A stretch of 64,000 nucleotides of DNA from Candidatus Obscuribacterales bacterium (GCA_020050835.1 JAGVKB010000049.1:62001-126000), one strand, 5' to 3'. Numbered from the stretch's first letter, positions 17,399-28,565 are shown. The notes: generated from the sequence alone by a model not told the origin. Numbers and translations: made by a program.

Positions 17399-20300
17399 TC
17401 AGCGCGGGCGGCTCTTCGAGCGTTTGAGAATTACCCAGAGCAGGTAGAATGAGCCAGCCAGAATTGCTGACTTAGCAGCTGACTCGGACAGCTGCAGGCG
17501 GATCTCGGTGCTGGAAAGAGGCTCGACACCGCTGGATGTTTTGGGTACGTGCTGCAAAGCTTGTTGCATGTCCGAAGCGGCAGTACTTTCTGCAAGCAGA
17601 TCTTTTGCGAGCGCCTGTGCGGTCGAGTCACCAGGCCAGAGCGTGAACGCTCGGCGCAGGAGCGTCCTGGCTTGAGCTGTTTTGCCGGCGGCGTGCAGCT
17701 TCGGCACCGCAATGAATAGCGGCTTGGCATCGGACATGCCGTTGACAAGCGAGCCGAACCAGAGTGCGCTGGACTCCGTGATGTCTTTGCTGAACCACAG
17801 AATGCTTGCCAGCGCTCGAGCCGCAATTGGCGAGTTGGGCTTGGCCTTAAGGTATCGTCTCAACAGGCGCTCGGCTTCGTCGTCCTGACCGAGCTGGTGA
17901 TTGCACAGTCCGCCGAGATACAAGACCTCCGGATTGGTGGCGATGAACTTCGTATCGGCCAGCGGACCTTTGAGGTAGCCCAAGGCCAGTGCCGGTGAAG
18001 TGAGCGATGTGACAGTGCCCGGACAACTTTGAATCGTGTATGAGCGAGCCATTTGGTACGCTGCATTTAGATTGTCCGGCTCGAGCTGGAGTGCTCGTTT
18101 GAGCTCGGCGCGCGCTACCGTCATCGTTTCCGTATCGATTAAATCGCTCGCCTTATCCACGAGAGTCTCGACATCGTTCGGTTGAAGGGACAGTGCGTCT
18201 TGCCACAATGCTTGGGCTTTGAGGTGGTTGCCGCGGGCCGCTGCGACCAGACCCTGAATGCGCAACGCTGCGCTGTTGCTCTTAAGTGCCAGCGAGGACT
18301 GGGACCAGTCGAGCGCCCGCGTCAAGCGACCGATTTTTGCCGCCTCTGCTGCGGTAGTGTTCAGGATGGCGACTTGATCCGCCAATCTGATGCCGCTCCA
18401 GCTCAAAAGCGCCGCTGGATGATCGGGGTCTTTGTCCAGCATCGCGGCATTGTCCTGAGCATAGCTGCGGTTCTCGTAAGTCATACCGACGGCAAATTCC
18501 AACTCGTTGCGATCGTCGGAGTTCGGTGTAGCTGAGGCTGACAGTTTGCGGCAGGCATCCGGTGTCGCCTGGATACGGGCCAGCAGCGCTTCCAGCGAGT
18601 CGATGCCGATCCGGGACAGCTCGTGCTTGCGTCGCCTTTCGGACAAGGTGGTTTTGCTCTCTTTCGGGTTGATGACAGGCGGCGCGTCGCTGGCCAGAAT
18701 CACCAGCGCTCGCGGGCTGGATGCGAAAATCAGACAATGGTGGAAGGTTTGGTTGAGCGCCGCCACGATCTCTTTGATCTGCGCCGGTGGAATCTCGCCA
18801 GTTTGCAGCCAAACCGACAGCACTCCGCCCGGTTTCAAGCGCTCATGGCAAAGCGAAAAGTATTGTCGCGTAAACAAATTGCAAACTCCTACCTGCCATG
18901 GATTCGATGGTTCGGAGATGATCACGTCGAAGCTGTCGTTGGTGGCCAGCAGGTAATTGCGGCCATCGTTGAGCTCGACTTTGACGCGGCGGTCGGATTT
19001 GCGCAGGCTGTTGACATGATCGAAGAAAGTTGCCGCCTTGAGCACCTCGGGCTCTAGCTCGATGGCGGTAATATTGCGGACTGGAAACAAGCTGGCGGTG
19101 CCGACTGTAACGCCGGAGCCCCAGCCGATGATCGCTACGTCGCCAGCGTTGCGATGCCAGAGCAGCGGCAGCGCGGCCAAAAGTATCTGCTCGGACATAT
19201 CACCGCCGTCGCTGGCGTCGGCACAACCGTTGGTAAGCAAGGTGTAGTGGCTGGATTGATCGGGCAGGTACAGCACTCCCACGTTCGAGCAAGCGCCGTC
19301 CCCCCAGAAGACGACATCGGTGCCGTTGTGGATGAATGCCAGCCATTCTTCGTAAGAATGCCAAGGCAGTCCGCTGTCGCGGTGCATTCGCCTCAAGCCC
19401 TGTCCGCACAAAAGAGCTGTGCGGTCCCAGATTGACGGGTGAGCGACGGTAGCGACAACTGCCAGAGCACTGACCAGCGCCACGCAAAGTTTGAATGGCA
19501 GTCCGGCTGTTCGAGCGATAGAAAGGAGGAGCGATGCCACCAGCAGGTTGGAGACGGAAGCTACCACCAGCGTCTGCTCCACGCCGAGCCAGGGAACCAG
19601 CAGGAAGCCGGATAGAAACGAGCCGGCGATTGCACCCAAGGTGTTAGCACTATATGCGGTTCCGACTGAATGTCCGACCCGGCTGAGATCTCTTGCGCAG
19701 ATTTTAATTACGACCGGGAAGACTGCACCGAGCAAAAGGGCGATCGGAAAGAGGATACCGCCGGCCAGGAGCAAGCGAGCCAGCAGAGTTGCTTGTTGAT
19801 TCGTCGGGAAAGCGGCATTGAAATAGAGGTTCCACCAGGGCAGGAGATTGAAGGAATACATGGCTGTCAGGCTGGCCAGGCAGACAAAAACCTGCAAAAG
19901 CACAAACCAAACCAGCGGCTCCTTGCTTCTGTCGACCTGTCTGGCGCACAGCAAACTGCCCAAGAAAATGCCGGTAAGAAAGGTGGTAAGCATAATTGTG
20001 AAAGCATAAGTGCTCGAGCCGATCACAAGCGAAAGCGCTCTGGTCCAGCAAACTTCGTAAATCATGGCGATGGCGCCTGATGCTGAAAATGCCACAAGTA
20101 CAACTTTGACTTCGACTGTCAATTGGCCGCTGTCGGTAGCGCTCTGGGATGGCGTTTCCTGCGGGTGTTTACTTTCGATCTGGTAAGAAAGTGCTGTTAC
20201 CACGGCACACAAGATCAGATTAATGGCGGCAGCCAGACCGGTGGTAGTGGCAAGACCAAGCGCTGGCAGGAGGAAGAAGCCGGCTGTCGCTGCACCGCCC

Positions 20301-20809
20301 ACCGCGCCTAAGGTATTGACGGCATACAAGGTGCCGACACGGCGTCCGACATAATCCAGGCTTTCAGTGACAAAACGGGCCAATAGCGGTAGCGTCGCAC
20401 CCATGCAGGTGGTCGGAATGATAAGCACGACAGCTGCTACTGAAAAGCGCAGCAAGCTGAAAGGCAGCATTGAAAGGTGAAAGTTCTGCCAGATCAGTCT
20501 GTAGAGGGGTGTGGCGGCATCGAAGAGAAACGGAATGGCAAGCGCCCAGATGCCGATCAGCCCCTCCAAGATGCCATACCAGAGGAAAGGTCGATTGATC
20601 CGATTGCTCAGGCGGCCGGTGACGAAACTGCCCAGTGCCAAACCGCCCATGAAGACTGAGAGCACGGTGGCGGTGGCGAAGGTGGTTGCGCCGAAGACCA
20701 GCACCAGCTGTCTGGTCCACACTACTTGGTAAATCAAACTGCTGAAGCCGGATGCCGTAAACAAGGCGGCTACCAGCCAGAAGTTAAGTCTCTTTTCAGC
20801 GCTCGACAT
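17399..20809 (-). CDS. fused MFS-like / spermidine-synthase-like protein with TPR tail
   Basis: This 1136-residue protein has two repeated membrane blocks, each opening with an SGxxxLIYEVxWTR-type motif (near residues 20-35 and 240-255), about 12-14 helices in all. A Rossmann aminopropyltransferase-like domain follows with IIGWGSGVTVG and IISEPSNPWQVG. A TPR region of about 350 residues and a final hydrophobic helix complete it. It belongs to the 'fused MFS/spermidine synthase' group. The catalytic Asp of true spermidine synthases is replaced in the SEPSNP motif, as is common in this group, so polyamine synthesis should not be assumed. It is divergent from guaA. Confidence 0.85.
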   Translation of the reverse strand: MSSAEKRLNFWLVAALFTASGFSSLIYQVVWTRQLVLVFGATTFATATVLSVFMGGLALGSFVTGRLSNRINRPFLWYGILEGLIGIWALAIPFLFDAATPLYRLIWQNFHLSMLPFSLLRFSVAAVVLIIPTTCMGATLPLLARFVTESLDYVGRRVGTLYAVNTLGAVGGAATAGFFLLPALGLATTTGLAAAINLILCAVVTALSYQIESKHPQETPSQSATDSGQLTVEVKVVLVAFSASGAIAMIYEVCWTRALSLVIGSSTYAFTIMLTTFLTGIFLGSLLCARQVDRSKEPLVWFVLLQVFVCLASLTAMYSFNLLPWWNLYFNAAFPTNQQATLLARLLLAGGILFPIALLLGAVFPVVIKICARDLSRVGHSVGTAYSANTLGAIAGSFLSGFLLVPWLGVEQTLVVASVSNLLVASLLLSIARTAGLPFKLCVALVSALAVVATVAHPSIWDRTALLCGQGLRRMHRDSGLPWHSYEEWLAFIHNGTDVVFWGDGACSNVGVLYLPDQSSHYTLLTNGCADASDGGDMSEQILLAALPLLWHRNAGDVAIIGWGSGVTVGTASLFPVRNITAIELEPEVLKAATFFDHVNSLRKSDRRVKVELNDGRNYLLATNDSFDVIISEPSNPWQVGVCNLFTRQYFSLCHERLKPGGVLSVWLQTGEIPPAQIKEIVAALNQTFHHCLIFASSPRALVILASDAPPVINPKESKTTLSERRRKHELSRIGIDSLEALLARIQATPDACRKLSASATPNSDDRNELEFAVGMTYENRSYAQDNAAMLDKDPDHPAALLSWSGIRLADQVAILNTTAAEAAKIGRLTRALDWSQSSLALKSNSAALRIQGLVAAARGNHLKAQALWQDALSLQPNDVETLVDKASDLIDTETMTVARAELKRALQLEPDNLNAAYQMARSYTIQSCPGTVTSLTSPALALGYLKGPLADTKFIATNPEVLYLGGLCNHQLGQDDEAERLLRRYLKAKPNSPIAARALASILWFSKDITESSALWFGSLVNGMSDAKPLFIAVPKLHAAGKTAQARTLLRRAFTLWPGDSTAQALAKDLLAESTAASDMQQALQHVPKTSSGVEPLSSTEIRLQLSESAAKSAILAGSFYLLWVILKRSKSRPR

Positions 20810-20966
20810 TCAGTGGCTCCGGTCGTCAGTATCGGTGGTAGCCTGGCATTGGATCGGACCTGCCCCGCTTTGCTTTGCTGGCCCCAACTACTAGAGGTGA
20901 TTCCCGGATTCCCTAGCGGTTATCCATACTTGATATCTTTGTTTGTTAATCGGATAGACGGTTGGC

Positions 20967-20995
20967 TTGACAGTCGGCCGGGGCAAGAATAATCT
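20967..20995 (+). promoter_or_regulatory. sigma70-type promoter for guaA
   Basis: TTGACA at 20967-20972 and TAATCT at 20990-20995 are separated by exactly 17 bases. The -35 box is a perfect consensus match. The expected transcript start near 21002 leaves a short leader of about 35 bases before the guaA GTG. Confidence 0.75.
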
Positions 20996-21036
20996 GCTAC
21001 AAACAAAGAGTTGGACCGACTCGTGAGGTAATTTTC

Positions 21037-22644
21037 GTGGCTTCAACCCAAACTGCCAAAGCAGTTGAAAGACTTCCGGACAACGCACTGGCTGATAGTA
21101 TCGCCATTCTCGATTTCGGCTCGCAGTACTCGCAGCTGATCGCCCGGCGAGTCCGCGAAGTCAGTGTTTACTCCGAAATGCTTCCCTGCAGCACCACGGC
21201 TGAGGAGCTCAAGCGGCTTAATCCGAAGGGCATCATCCTCTCGGGCGGACCGAGCAGCGTTTATGATGAGGGAGCGCCTACATTAGATCGCGATATCTGG
21301 AAGATGGACCTGCCGGTTCTGGGAGTCTGCTACGGAATGCAGCTTATGTCTCAGCACTTGGGCGGTACCGTCGAGCCGGCCGATATTCGCGAGTATGGGC
21401 GTGCGACCTTGACCATCATCCATCATGATCCGTTGTTCAACTCGCTCGACCCGGCGATCGAGAGTTGGATGAGTCATGGCGACAGCGTGACCAAGCTGCC
21501 GCCCGGTTTCGAAATTACGGCGCGCACCATGGATACGCCGGTGGCGGCGATTGCAAATGAGGAGCGGCGGCTGTTTGGAGTGCAGTTTCATCCGGAAGTT
21601 ATTCATACTGTCGGAGGGCAGCAGATAATCAAGAACTTTGTGATTGAAGTTTGCCAGTGCACTCAGAGCTGGACGATGGATAAGTTCATCGATCAAGCGC
21701 TCGCCGACATTCGCGCGAAGGCTGGTGACAAGCGGGTCTTATTGGCGCTCTCGGGCGGCGTTGACAGCTCCACTCTGGCCTTCTTGCTGCACAAGGCACT
21801 CGGCGACAAGCTTACCTGCATGTTTATTGACCAAGGCTTCATGCGGAAGAACGAGCCGGAATGGTTGGTTGAGACTTTCGAGCGCGATTTCCATATTCAC
21901 GTTCACTTCATCAAGGCGCGTGATCGTTTCATCGAGAAGCTTGCCGGTGTGACTGATCCCGAGGAGAAGCGCAAGAAAATCGGGACGGAGTTCATTCGGG
22001 TTTTCGAGCACGAATCGAAAAGGCTTGGACCATTTGACTATCTGGCCCAGGGCACGCTATACCCGGACGTGATTGAATCGGCCGGTACGAAAGTAGATCC
22101 CAAAACCGGCGAGCGAGTGGCAGTTAAAATCAAGTCGCACCATAATGTCGGCGGTCTGCCAGAAGACCTGCAATTTAAATTGATCGAGCCGTTCTCCAAA
22201 CTGTTTAAGGATGAGGTCCGCAAAGTCGCCCTCGAGCTCGGCGTCCCGGAAGGGATTCGAGTCCGGCATCCTTTCCCCGGTCCGGGGCTAGCAATCCGGG
22301 TGCTCGGTGAAGTCACGAAAGAGCGCTTGAAGACGCTGCGCGAGGCTGACTGGATCATTCGCGAGGAGATCAAATCACATAAACTTTATCGGCAAGTCTG
22401 GCAGATCTTCGGCGTCCTCCTGCCGACAAAATCAGTGGGAGTGATGGGAGATCAACGCACCTATCAAAATCAAATAGTGATTCGGGCGGTGACATCGGAG
22501 GACGGAATGACTGCCGATTGGGCACGCCTTCCTTATGATCTGCTTGATACCATCTCGCGCCGGATTGTAAATGAGGTGCCTGGTGTCAATCGGGTCGTCT
22601 ACGACATAACATCCAAACCGCCGGCAACGATTGAGTGGGAGTAA
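21037..22644 (+). CDS. guaA: GMP synthase (glutamine-hydrolysing)
   Basis: This 535-residue enzyme converts XMP to GMP with ATP and glutamine. The amidotransferase domain has Cys98 in GVCYGMQL and His185/Glu187 in QFHPE. The ATP pyrophosphatase P-loop is SGGVDSS (residues 239-245), and the C-terminal dimerisation domain ends in IEWE, as in other GuaA. The GTG start is chosen because GAGG stands about nine bases upstream and the N-terminus then has normal length. A strong promoter precedes it. Confidence 0.97.
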   Translation: MASTQTAKAVERLPDNALADSIAILDFGSQYSQLIARRVREVSVYSEMLPCSTTAEELKRLNPKGIILSGGPSSVYDEGAPTLDRDIWKMDLPVLGVCYGMQLMSQHLGGTVEPADIREYGRATLTIIHHDPLFNSLDPAIESWMSHGDSVTKLPPGFEITARTMDTPVAAIANEERRLFGVQFHPEVIHTVGGQQIIKNFVIEVCQCTQSWTMDKFIDQALADIRAKAGDKRVLLALSGGVDSSTLAFLLHKALGDKLTCMFIDQGFMRKNEPEWLVETFERDFHIHVHFIKARDRFIEKLAGVTDPEEKRKKIGTEFIRVFEHESKRLGPFDYLAQGTLYPDVIESAGTKVDPKTGERVAVKIKSHHNVGGLPEDLQFKLIEPFSKLFKDEVRKVALELGVPEGIRVRHPFPGPGLAIRVLGEVTKERLKTLREADWIIREEIKSHKLYRQVWQIFGVLLPTKSVGVMGDQRTYQNQIVIRAVTSEDGMTADWARLPYDLLDTISRRIVNEVPGVNRVVYDITSKPPATIEWE

Positions 22645-24251
22645 GCGCATCTGAGCTGGAGAGTCCTGGGATTGCCTCATCCTGGCGATTGTTCCTGCCC
22701 GGACCGGGCGGCTGGTTCTTCCTCCTGCTTTTAGGCTGCTTCCTGTTTGCCCGACCGCTTTTGCTGCTCTGGGATGGTGGCACGTGCCGCCATCTGGAGA
22801 CCGGCGTTGAGTTCGTCCAACATCTTCGTATTCCCGACACTAATTATGTATCGGCGCTTTTCCCGAAAGTCCCGTGCTTGACTCACTCCTTCTTCGGCGA
22901 TATCGCCTATGCGGTGTTCTATCAGCTCTGGCAGTTAAACGGGGTAGTGCTGCTGGCTTCTACCGCAACTGTCCTTGGACTGACCTGGACCTATCAGCTC
23001 GCGCGCGCGCGCGGGCTGGGACCGGTGGTTGGGCCGATTCTGCTGGTGCTTGGCCTGGCGGCCTGTTCGATGCATTGGTCGGCTCGCTGTCACATTTTTA
23101 GTTATCTGTGCTTCCTGGCGCTTTTTTACCTGCAATTTATGTCTGGTCTGAGCGAGCGTAAGAAGACCGCTTTGACGGCGCTCGTTTTGTTATTATGGGT
23201 CAATATTCACGGCAGCTTTTTGATCGGTTTGTTCGTGCTCGGCGTCAAGCTCGTTGCCGATTGGCTTGAATTGTCCTGGGGGGAAAAGGAGAGCGCGCGC
23301 AGATTGAAGTGGGACCTGACCGCACTCGGCGCTGCCGCCATGGCGATCTGTTTTAACTTAAGGGGCCCGGGATTCTACACTTACGTAGCTGGCTATCTCA
23401 GCCATCCGATGATTCTCTTGAAGAGCAACGAGTGGCGTTCGCTCGATTTCAGTCTGGGCTTTCAAACTTGGTCGGCCTTGTTTGTCTATCTAATCCTGGT
23501 GGCATTATGGGTGGTGCCCGGCTTTCGCCCGCGCCTATGGGAGTTTCTCTTGGTCACGGCGCTTTTCTTGGCCGGCCTGCATACGATGCGACTCATACCC
23601 TATATGGTAATCGCCGCTTTGTTGGCGATGGGACCGGCCTGGCTGTTCGTCCGAAAGAAGGTTCTGTCCAGCCTGGCAAGAGTACAACCGGCATCTGCCG
23701 GCGCCGAAAGCGAAGGATTGAAAGCAGCGGACGGTTGGTTGAGACGACTTCTGGTTGCTATCTTGTTGATGGAAATTCGGGTCGAAAAGCAGGAGCGGGC
23801 AAGCAAACTTGGGGCGCCGGTTTACCTTGCTGCTTTCGGAGTGATGGCCGCTTTCTTTCTGTTTACGCCGGCGCTCAAGATCAAAGATTTCAATCCCGAG
23901 CGGCTGCCGGTCAAGGCGGTCGACTACATAGCCGAGCACCAACTCTCCGGGCTTGGATTTATTTACGACAACTGGGGCGGCTATCTGCATTGGCGCCTTG
24001 GCCGCCCAGTCTTTATCGACGATTGGACCGATTTCTATCCAGTGCCGTTTTTAGAGGAGTATGTAGCTACTTTGATGGGACAGGCTGGCTGGCAGGAGCG
24101 GCTCGACCGCTACAAAATTCAATATGTATTGATTCCCCGGTCGACCTTGCTCGGTCAAGCTTTATTGCAATCGCCGCAATGGCGGCGCGCTTTTCAGGAT
24201 GAAGCCGGAGAGCTTTATGTCAGGTCGAATCAGGAGCAGGGAAAGTACTAG
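22635..24251 (+). CDS. multipass membrane protein, GT-C-like, unknown substrate
   Basis: This 538-residue protein overlaps the end of guaA by ten bases. About eleven helices are predicted. The first loop contains [12 protein letters not shown] and, later, [11 protein letters not shown]; the middle has [11 protein letters not shown]; and the soluble C-terminus has [19 protein letters not shown]. The same landmarks appear in the gene at 24334 (RDPDTCWLLALGDW, WCNFHSGFALG, NDAQFGDLIIWQLG). An acidic first loop and an extracytoplasmic C-terminal domain are the plan of GT-C transferases, but I cannot name the family. The two genes are probably ancient tandem duplicates. Confidence 0.7.
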   Translation: MGVSASELESPGIASSWRLFLPGPGGWFFLLLLGCFLFARPLLLLWDGGTCRHLETGVEFVQHLRIPDTNYVSALFPKVPCLTHSFFGDIAYAVFYQLWQLNGVVLLASTATVLGLTWTYQLARARGLGPVVGPILLVLGLAACSMHWSARCHIFSYLCFLALFYLQFMSGLSERKKTALTALVLLLWVNIHGSFLIGLFVLGVKLVADWLELSWGEKESARRLKWDLTALGAAAMAICFNLRGPGFYTYVAGYLSHPMILLKSNEWRSLDFSLGFQTWSALFVYLILVALWVVPGFRPRLWEFLLVTALFLAGLHTMRLIPYMVIAALLAMGPAWLFVRKKVLSSLARVQPASAGAESEGLKAADGWLRRLLVAILLMEIRVEKQERASKLGAPVYLAAFGVMAAFFLFTPALKIKDFNPERLPVKAVDYIAEHQLSGLGFIYDNWGGYLHWRLGRPVFIDDWTDFYPVPFLEEYVATLMGQAGWQERLDRYKIQYVLIPRSTLLGQALLQSPQWRRAFQDEAGELYVRSNQEQGKY

Positions 24252-24333
24252 ATTGAGGCGCCTCGGCGCCAGTTGAATTGAAAGCTGTATCAGGACAGGC
24301 GTTCGTGTACCTCAAATCGGGAAAGCTCTGCCG

Positions 24334-25941
24334 GTGAATGAAAAGGACATCACGAGTGAAGACAACCAGCAGTGCGGTTTCAGGCTGGCTTGGCTTTGCC
24401 GGTTGACAGTCGGAGCGCTGCTTGTCTTTGCATTTACTGTTGGGGTGTTCGCTGCCGGATTGGGTTTGAGAGACCCCGACACCTGCTGGCTTTTGGCGCT
24501 TGGAGATTGGATTGCCGAGCATCGTGCTCTGCCGCAAACCGATCCCTTTTCATATACTTATGCGCTCTTCCATCCGGGAAAGGCTCCTGTGCTCTATCAG
24601 TGGTTGACGGAGTTGGCCTTCCATTTCGTCCATAAGCTCTCCGGGCTGACCGGGTTGGTAGTGCTTTTAGCGGCTGTGCTGGCTTACGCGTTCATCTGCT
24701 TGCCGCTGGCTCAGCTGCGCCGTTCGAGCGTTCCGGACGTGTTGGCGATAGCGCTTACGTGCTTGACCGTTCTGTCAACCAGCTTTCATTTCTTGGCTCG
24801 TCCAGAGATCTTCTCATACTTGTTTCTCGGGCTTTGGATCGAACTGATCTTGCAGGTAGATAGCGGTCCCAAGAGCCAACCGGCTATCCTTGCTGCGGCG
24901 GCGCTCATGATGATCCTTTGGTGTAACTTTCATTCCGGCTTCGCCCTTGGGCTGACAGTCCTGGTCGTGTATGTCGCTTGCCGGTTGACGGCAAAGCCGG
25001 CGCCCGGTGCCGGCAAGGGCAGCCAAGCTTCGCTGTTGATCAAGCTTCTATGCTGTTCGGTGCTGGCGACGGCCTTAAATCCCTGGGGAGTGCGCCTGTG
25101 GCGATATCTTCCCGAGCTGTTTTTCATGCCTTTCAACGGCCGAATCGTCGAGCTAAGGTCATTGTCCGTCGCTGACTTGAGCGAGTTTACTTACTATCCG
25201 TACATCGCTTTGACGGCCTTGGTTGCTTCTTTGATGTTGTGGCGCTGCCGTTCGATCGGGTGGCGGTCGGTCGGCTTGTTTCCACTGCTCACAGCTTTTG
25301 GTTGGGCGGCAGCCGGGTTGTGTTGTCGCCGGCTCATCCCATTTTCAGCGCTCCTGATGCTGGCAGCGGTCAGCTGCATGTATCGCCAAGTGAAAATGGC
25401 TGCCCCGGCCAACGTGCGCCTAGGACAACCGAGCTTGTCTTGCTTGCTGAGTGGCTGGAGCAGGGCGCTGAAGCGCTACTACGATCCCACCAGCGCGGTA
25501 TTCAATCTGTCCGTTCCGTTGCTGGCGATGCTCGGTGCCTATATGGTGGCGCTCAATGTGGTGGCGCTTCGACTCCCTCAGTCTAGCTCGGCATTTAGAC
25601 CGCCGGTTGAAGCTGTGAAGTTTCTGGCGCGAGCTGGTCTTAGCGGCCGCTTGTTCAATGACGCTCAATTCGGTGATCTGATCATCTGGCAGTTGGGAAA
25701 GCAGCTGCCGGTTTTTATCGACACCCGCTACGACATGTATGGTGAGCGCCTGATCGCTGATTATCTGCGCATCATCTCGGCTACGGACAATTGGCGGGAG
25801 TTGGTCGACAGTTACGCGATTGATTTGGTCTTCGTAAGCGCTTCCGACCGTTTATCGTCCGAGCTGAAAACGCTTCCCGGTTGGCGGGAGCTTTATCGAG
25901 ACGAGCTGGCAGTTATCGCTCAGAGGGGGCAGAGCAAGTAA
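24334..25941 (+). CDS. multipass membrane protein, paralogue of the 22635 gene
   Basis: This 535-residue protein starts at a GTG with only a weak GGGAAAG ribosome site. It shares the acidic first loop (RDPDTCWLLALGDW), the NFHSGF motif in the middle, and the C-terminal FNDAQFGDLIIWQLGKQLP then VFIDTRYDMYG with its upstream neighbour. The soluble C-terminus ends in a short TFTR-less tail with a repeated Trp-Arg-Glu-Leu pattern. Likely membrane glycan or lipid processing; function unknown. It is convergent, 11 bases away, with the GT87 gene that follows. Confidence 0.7.
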   Translation: MNEKDITSEDNQQCGFRLAWLCRLTVGALLVFAFTVGVFAAGLGLRDPDTCWLLALGDWIAEHRALPQTDPFSYTYALFHPGKAPVLYQWLTELAFHFVHKLSGLTGLVVLLAAVLAYAFICLPLAQLRRSSVPDVLAIALTCLTVLSTSFHFLARPEIFSYLFLGLWIELILQVDSGPKSQPAILAAAALMMILWCNFHSGFALGLTVLVVYVACRLTAKPAPGAGKGSQASLLIKLLCCSVLATALNPWGVRLWRYLPELFFMPFNGRIVELRSLSVADLSEFTYYPYIALTALVASLMLWRCRSIGWRSVGLFPLLTAFGWAAAGLCCRRLIPFSALLMLAAVSCMYRQVKMAAPANVRLGQPSLSCLLSGWSRALKRYYDPTSAVFNLSVPLLAMLGAYMVALNVVALRLPQSSSAFRPPVEAVKFLARAGLSGRLFNDAQFGDLIIWQLGKQLPVFIDTRYDMYGERLIADYLRIISATDNWRELVDSYAIDLVFVSASDRLSSELKTLPGWRELYRDELAVIAQRGQSK

Positions 25942-25952
25942 GTTTGCGACGG

Positions 25953-27173
25953 TCATTGTGGTTCGACTTGATCGCGCTCAAAGCTCTGCCGATGCTGGTT
26001 GACAAACCAGAGCTGGGCCGCCTGGACGGCGATTAGCAGCAGAAAGTAAGGGTTGGCGATCTTGTCATTGCGCACTTTCGTGTGTGCTTCAAGATAAATC
26101 GGTGTCGAGATCAGCAATCCGGCGAGCGCTGCCAGCGCCACCAGCGCGCCTGGCATTAAAGTGAGCAGCGGTTGTGAAAATAGCAGGGCGACAGAGGGCA
26201 GCAGGAGCAAGAGGTCGTAGTCCTGAAAATGCAGCGCAAAGGCAAATCCCAGCGGCATACAGCCCAAGAGACCGGCCTCTAACCAGAGCGATGTCTGACC
26301 CATCTGCCGGCCGAGCCAGAAGCAGAAAAGATACACGGCACAAAGTGCCGCCAAGGCAATCGCTGAAACCAGCGCACCGTGTCCGAATATGGACAGCAGT
26401 ACACCTCTGAAGGTAGGACCGAGTTGAGAGTTGATGAAATTTGCGTTGTTGGACAGATTGGCCAAGGTAGAGTGGATAAAACCAGCATAATAAGCCGGTC
26501 CAAAGAGCGCGAGTCCGCCCAGGAGACCGGCTACTGTCCAGAGCGCTACCGAGCTTAAAATCTGATAGCGGCGGGCGCCAGCCAGATAGAGCAGGAGCGG
26601 CAGCGCCTCGTGCGGCTTGATTAGAAGAATTGCGAGAGCCGCTCCTGCTGTAATAGTACGCCCCTGCTTCATCGCCCAGACAGCAAGGGCAAGTGCAAGC
26701 AAAAGAACGGTGCCGAATTGACCGATTAAGATGCACCAGACGACCGGACCGGAAAGCAGGGCAAGCGAAACAAACCAAATTCGTGCAGCGCCTTCAATGC
26801 GATAGGTTCGCAAAATCACAAACAGGCCGCCGATTAAACTACCAATCATCAATCCGAGCCAGCATGTTCTGGCCTGATGTCCATCGAGAAAACCGAGTGG
26901 GCTTAAGAATAGAAGCGCTTGCGGTGGATAAAGATAGGGGGAGTAATCGCCGGGTGGCAGCTCCGGGCTGAGCGCGTGCTCGACCGAGTCCAAATTGGTG
27001 CGATCGTAAACCGCAGCTCCTCGTCCCGCTACAGCCATCTTGGCGGCTGAATAGAAGACCAGGAAGTCAGTGCTGCCCAAGGCACGCGTCAGGAATATCC
27101 AGCTGGCGATACAACATAACAGCGTTGCCACTATCGATACGATTGCTTGTACAATGCGAGCCGGTTTCGGCAT
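25953..27173 (-). CDS. GT87-like (DUF2029) multipass glycosyltransferase
   Basis: This 406-residue protein has about ten helices. The first loop is STDFLVFYSAAKMAVAGRGAAVYD, clearly related to that of the 16206 gene, followed by YLYPPQALLFLSPL. A short DYDLLLLLPS segment near the C-terminus is also shared. AGGA stands just before the ATG. The HTTM-like gene lies upstream on the same strand, 132 bases away, so the two may be cotranscribed. Confidence 0.75.
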   Translation of the reverse strand: MPKPARIVQAIVSIVATLLCCIASWIFLTRALGSTDFLVFYSAAKMAVAGRGAAVYDRTNLDSVEHALSPELPPGDYSPYLYPPQALLFLSPLGFLDGHQARTCWLGLMIGSLIGGLFVILRTYRIEGAARIWFVSLALLSGPVVWCILIGQFGTVLLLALALAVWAMKQGRTITAGAALAILLIKPHEALPLLLYLAGARRYQILSSVALWTVAGLLGGLALFGPAYYAGFIHSTLANLSNNANFINSQLGPTFRGVLLSIFGHGALVSAIALAALCAVYLFCFWLGRQMGQTSLWLEAGLLGCMPLGFAFALHFQDYDLLLLLPSVALLFSQPLLTLMPGALVALAALAGLLISTPIYLEAHTKVRNDKIANPYFLLLIAVQAAQLWFVNQHRQSFERDQVEPQ

Positions 27174-27305
27174 TACTTCCTACAATTTAGATTGCAATTC
27201 AGACGGCGATTTTATAATCGAACAACTTCCGGCCACTAGCATAACCGGCAATCGAGTCAACCGCAGCCGTGTCGGCGATCGGTTGGGGCCTCTGACCGAT
27301 GGTGA

Positions 27306-28565
27306 TTAGCGCTGGCGTACTTCGATCTTTCGAACGCCGTTGTCCGAGCGTGAATACTGGCAGGTCTTAATCAGAAGTCTGCGGCTGTTTACGCGCAAAC
27401 AAATCTCGACAGTTGCTTCCTGTGCGTCCGGCTGTTGCCGCAATATGAAGCGCGCCATGGCCAGCATTTCATCGTCTGAAGAAGCGCGGGTCATCCGCTC
27501 CTTCAATTCCACCTCATGCCAGAGTCCATCTGCAGTTAAAAAACCGGCTTTGACCGACTCGATCTGCTCGCGAAACATAAACATCCCCCAGCCCCAGGGA
27601 GCGTGGTCGAAATGGGAAAGTAGACTGACCGGGCGGCCCGTCGGACCGAGCGGAATGTAAAAGCGGAGTGGCAGCCAGAGCATTATCAGCAGGCAGCCTG
27701 CGGCAAGCAGCTTGTCCAAGCTGAACCCACTTTGCTCTGGTAAGCCGCCGGTAGTATGCACTGCGGACCGTTTGTCAAAAAAGGCTAGGTAACCAGTCAA
27801 CATCACGGAAGCAAAAACATCGACGTCGTCAATGAAAATGAAGATGCCCGCGTGCAGTAACACGCCGAGTATGACCGCGTAAATTCTCGTCTTCCGGTGC
27901 CAGAGACCGAGCGCTATAAACGCCTCGACTGCCGGCGTGACCAGCGACAGCGCGGCAAGTATGAGCGGCGGTGTTTCAAACCGGGCTGCAAATGGATGCC
28001 AGAATGGCTTGAGCATCCAGCAGTGATTGAAGATCTCGTTTAAGGTCTCGCCCGAAAGAAAGTCCGGAAACAATTTGTTGACAGCCGCGAAGAAGTAGCA
28101 GGTCGACACGCCAAACTGGATGAGCCGCCTCGTGCAGCTGAGCGGCTCACGGTAAAAGAGGAGCGCCACCAGATAAATGAAAAGCATGATCGTGTAGGAG
28201 CAGCCGAAGGCCAGCCGTTCATGGGAGCCAAAGTAAAACAGAACTGCTGCCGGCACGAAAGCGATGATTCGGCTTTTGCTGCCGAACATGAGCCAGAGCG
28301 CTGAGAGCGCATAGGCAAACCAGAAGAAACCATCCAACCAGAGCGGTGCGGCTGGCAGCTCTAACGTCCAGAGCCCGAACCGCCAGCCTGGTACACGATA
28401 GGGCAGCTCGTAAAAGCAATAGTGAAACTCAATCGGCAGTATGCCCAAAAGCCAGAGTCCGGTCAGGCGTCGAATCAGCTGTACGTAACCGTTCGGGAGA
28501 TACAGCTTGTCGAGTAGCCGCGAGATCGGCTGTACGTTAATAGCCACGGGCAGGACTCTCCTCAC
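27306..28565 (-). CDS. HTTM-like (vitamin-K-carboxylase-related) membrane protein
   Basis: This 419-residue protein has six to eight helices. The GSHERLAFGCSYTIMLFIYL and YFFAAVNKLFPDFLSGETL segments, with conserved Lys and acidic loops, match the horizontally transferred transmembrane (HTTM) family related to vitamin-K-dependent gamma-carboxylase. A soluble C-terminal domain follows from about residue 290. The start is uncertain between the GTG at 28565 and another GTG six codons later. Bacterial HTTM proteins have no established reaction. Confidence 0.65.
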   Translation of the reverse strand: MRRVLPVAINVQPISRLLDKLYLPNGYVQLIRRLTGLWLLGILPIEFHYCFYELPYRVPGWRFGLWTLELPAAPLWLDGFFWFAYALSALWLMFGSKSRIIAFVPAAVLFYFGSHERLAFGCSYTIMLFIYLVALLFYREPLSCTRRLIQFGVSTCYFFAAVNKLFPDFLSGETLNEIFNHCWMLKPFWHPFAARFETPPLILAALSLVTPAVEAFIALGLWHRKTRIYAVILGVLLHAGIFIFIDDVDVFASVMLTGYLAFFDKRSAVHTTGGLPEQSGFSLDKLLAAGCLLIMLWLPLRFYIPLGPTGRPVSLLSHFDHAPWGWGMFMFREQIESVKAGFLTADGLWHEVELKERMTRASSDDEMLAMARFILRQQPDAQEATVEICLRVNSRRLLIKTCQYSRSDNGVRKIEVRQR

